Origin: Gemmatimonadales bacterium
GTDB taxonomy: Bacteria > Gemmatimonadota > Gemmatimonadetes > Gemmatimonadales > GWC2-71-9
Length of the DNA stretch: 6,648 nt
Assembly (NCBI GenBank): GCA_013816685.1
Contig: JACDDX010000097.1
Coordinates: forward strand, 1 to 6,648
Direction: 5' to 3'
In this document: positions 5,229 through 6,648 of the stretch, in pieces
Numbering within the stretch: the first letter of the stretch is position 1
Layout of the letters: the number at the start of each line of letters is the position of its first letter
Notes under the pieces: generated by a model
The model's input: only the letters and a program-made list of their open reading frames with translations
Databases searched by the model: none
Told to the model about the DNA's origin: nothing
Made by a program: the position numbers and the translations under genes

Positions 5229-6648
5229 ACGCCGAGCACGCTGACCGAGCTCTACTTCGAGACCATGCGCCGTTTCGGCGACCGCCCCGTGGCGATGCGA
5301 GTGAAACGCCACGGCCGCTGGGAGGACCTGAGCTATCGCCATCTGGCCGATCAGGTGCGCGACCTCAGCCTGGGACTGCTGGAGCTGGGCCTCCGCCCCG
5401 GCGATCGGGTCGCGATTCTCAGCGAGAACCGGCCCGAATGGGCCGCTGCCGATTACGCCTGCCTGGCGGCCCGTTGTACCGACGTGCCGGTGTATCCGAC
5501 CCTGCCTGCCCGCCAGATCGAACACATCCTCCGCGATTCCGGCTCGGCCGCGATCTTCGTGAGCAGCCGGGCTCAGCTCGACAAGGTCCACGCGGTGCGG
5601 TCTCGGCTGCCCGAACTTCGCCACGTCATCGCGTTCGACGACGAGGCCGGCGGGGCTGGCGTCCTCGCGCTCCGGGAGATGCAGACGCAGGGCCGCGGGG
5701 CCGTGGCCCGTCATCCGCTCTGGCGCGAGCACGCGCTCAACGTGGTCCCCGGCGACCTGGCGACGCTGATCTACACTTCCGGGACCACCGGCGACCCGAA
5801 GGGCGTCATGCTGACCCACGGCAATATCGCCTCGAACGTCGCCGCGTCCCTCTCCCTCTTCACCTTCGGACCGAACGACGAGTGCCTGTCGTTCCTCCCT
5901 CTGTCCCACATCTTCGAGCGCATGCTGGGTCATTACGCGCTCTTCCACGCGGGGGTCACGATCAACTACGCCACCAGCATCGACACGGTGGCGGCGGAGA
6001 TGCTCGAGCGCCGACCCACCGTGGTCGCTTCGGTGCCGCGGCTCTATGAGAAGATTTTGGCCAGGGTGCTGGAGACGGTCCGGCAGAGCTCGACGCCCCG
6101 GCGTCGGATCTTCGCCTGGAGCCGCGCGGTAGGCGAGACGTACGTGGATCACCTCGTCGCACGGCGGCCGATGCCGCGCCGCCTTGCGCTCCGCTACGCC
6201 CTCGCCGATCGGCTGGTGTTCCGAAAACTGCGGGCGCGGACCGGCGGCCGAGTCCGCTTCTTCGTCTCTGGCGGCGCGCCGCTCGCGCCGGACGTCGCCC
6301 GGTTCTTCTATGCCGCCGGCATGCCGATCTACGAAGGGTACGGCCTCACCGAGACCTCGCCGGTGATCGCCGTGAACCGGCCCGGCCGAGTGCGGCCTGG
6401 CACCGTCGGGGCGCCGATTCCCGGCGTCGCCGTCCGGATTGCCGACGATGGCGAGATCGTGGTTCGCGGCCCCAACGTGATGCAGGGCTATTACGGCAAG
6501 CCGGGTCCGACCGCCGAGGCGATCGACGCCGAAGGCTGGTTTCACACCGGCGACATCGGGATGATCGATGACGAAGGCTGCCTGCGGATCACCGACCGCA
6601 AGAAGGATCTGATCGTGACGGCGGGCGGTAAGAACATCGCTCCGCAAC
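5229..6648 (+). CDS. Long-chain acyl-CoA synthetase (AMP-forming), 3' end outside window
   Basis: Activates fatty acids to acyl-CoA through an acyl-adenylate (ANL superfamily, COG1022/FadD15-like). Counting from 5229, the P-loop motif YTSGTTGDPKG is at 182-192. FLPLSHIFER follows, then the adenine-binding motif YEGYGLTETSP at 368-378, GWFHTGD with the ribose-binding Asp at 442, and the hinge DRKKDLIVTAGGKNIAP from 456. One frame is open without a break from 5214 to the window end. The 473 visible residues lack most of the C-terminal subdomain with its catalytic Lys, roughly 120 residues by family length. The start is uncertain. Conserved N-terminal sequence (STLTELYFETMRRFGDRP) begins before the first ATG at 5265, but no ATG, GTG or TTG precedes it. 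ACG at 5229, 6 bases after GGGGAG, would give M-P-STLTEL; CTG at 5241 and ATG at 5265 are alternatives. The gene lies 15 bases after the lipoprotein stop, so it probably shares its transcript. Confidence 0.93.

Noticed and set aside
5438..6049. A 203-codon plus-strand open frame rich in Arg, Pro and Gly.
   Set aside because: It is out of frame with the acyl-CoA ligase, whose conserved motifs lie in the frame starting at 5229.
4524..6647. A 707-codon open frame on the minus strand, opposite the lipoprotein and acyl-CoA ligase genes.
   Set aside because: Its product is an Arg/His/Asp-rich sequence with no recognisable domain, and the plus strand has clear family motifs over the whole span. Codons ending in G or C leave few stops in the opposite frame, so this is a composition shadow.
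4515..6648. Possible stop-codon readthrough joining the lipoprotein to the acyl-CoA ligase. They share a frame, separated only by the TGA at 5211, which is followed by C.
   Set aside because: A secreted lipoprotein fused to a cytoplasmic ATP-using enzyme makes little sense. A Shine-Dalgarno-like site lies just before the ligase, and a shared frame arises by chance one time in three.

Overview
The window is a high-GC bacterial chromosomal segment with dense, ordinary-looking genes. The gene content is a housekeeping NAD+-dependent DNA ligase, a V4R-domain protein, a DUF4097-type secreted beta protein, an Ig-like (Big_2) lipoprotein and a COG1022-type long-chain acyl-CoA ligase. Together with codon use strongly biased to G/C at third positions, it fits a Gram-negative soil or sediment lineage such as Gemmatimonadota. 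That placement is inference from gene style; no rRNA or other phylogenetic marker was compared.

Layout: (1) 2-1726, plus strand, ligA with about 96 N-terminal residues cut off by the window edge. It is followed 28 bases later by (2) a 190-residue V4R-domain protein (1755-2327). (3) On the minus strand a likely two-gene unit reads a COG2236-type phosphoribosyltransferase (3921-3418) and then, 63 bases on, a secreted DUF4097 beta-repeat protein (3354-2317). The last 11 bases of that gene overlap the end of the V4R gene tail to tail. (4) A 153-base divergent intergenic region (3922-4074) holds one weak promoter candidate facing each way. (5) A tight plus-strand run follows: a TPR protein (4075-4518), an Ig-like lipoprotein joined to it by a GTGA stop/start overlap (4515-5213), and a long-chain acyl-CoA synthetase (from about 5229) that leaves the window at base 6648 before its C-terminal subdomain is complete.

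How the genes work together: the ligase seals nicks in replication and repair. The phosphoribosyltransferase would act in nucleobase salvage. The acyl-CoA ligase activates fatty acids. The TPR protein, lipoprotein and DUF4097 protein are scaffold or envelope proteins of unknown specific role. I see no defence system, mobile element, CRISPR array, RNA gene or integration scar. There is no stretch over 300 bases without a gene.

The most unusual point is the start of the acyl-CoA ligase. Its frame has no ATG, GTG or TTG at the expected N-terminus, but an ACG codon sits 6 bases after a GGGGAG Shine-Dalgarno-like sequence. I did not find convincing evidence of a previously undescribed system here.
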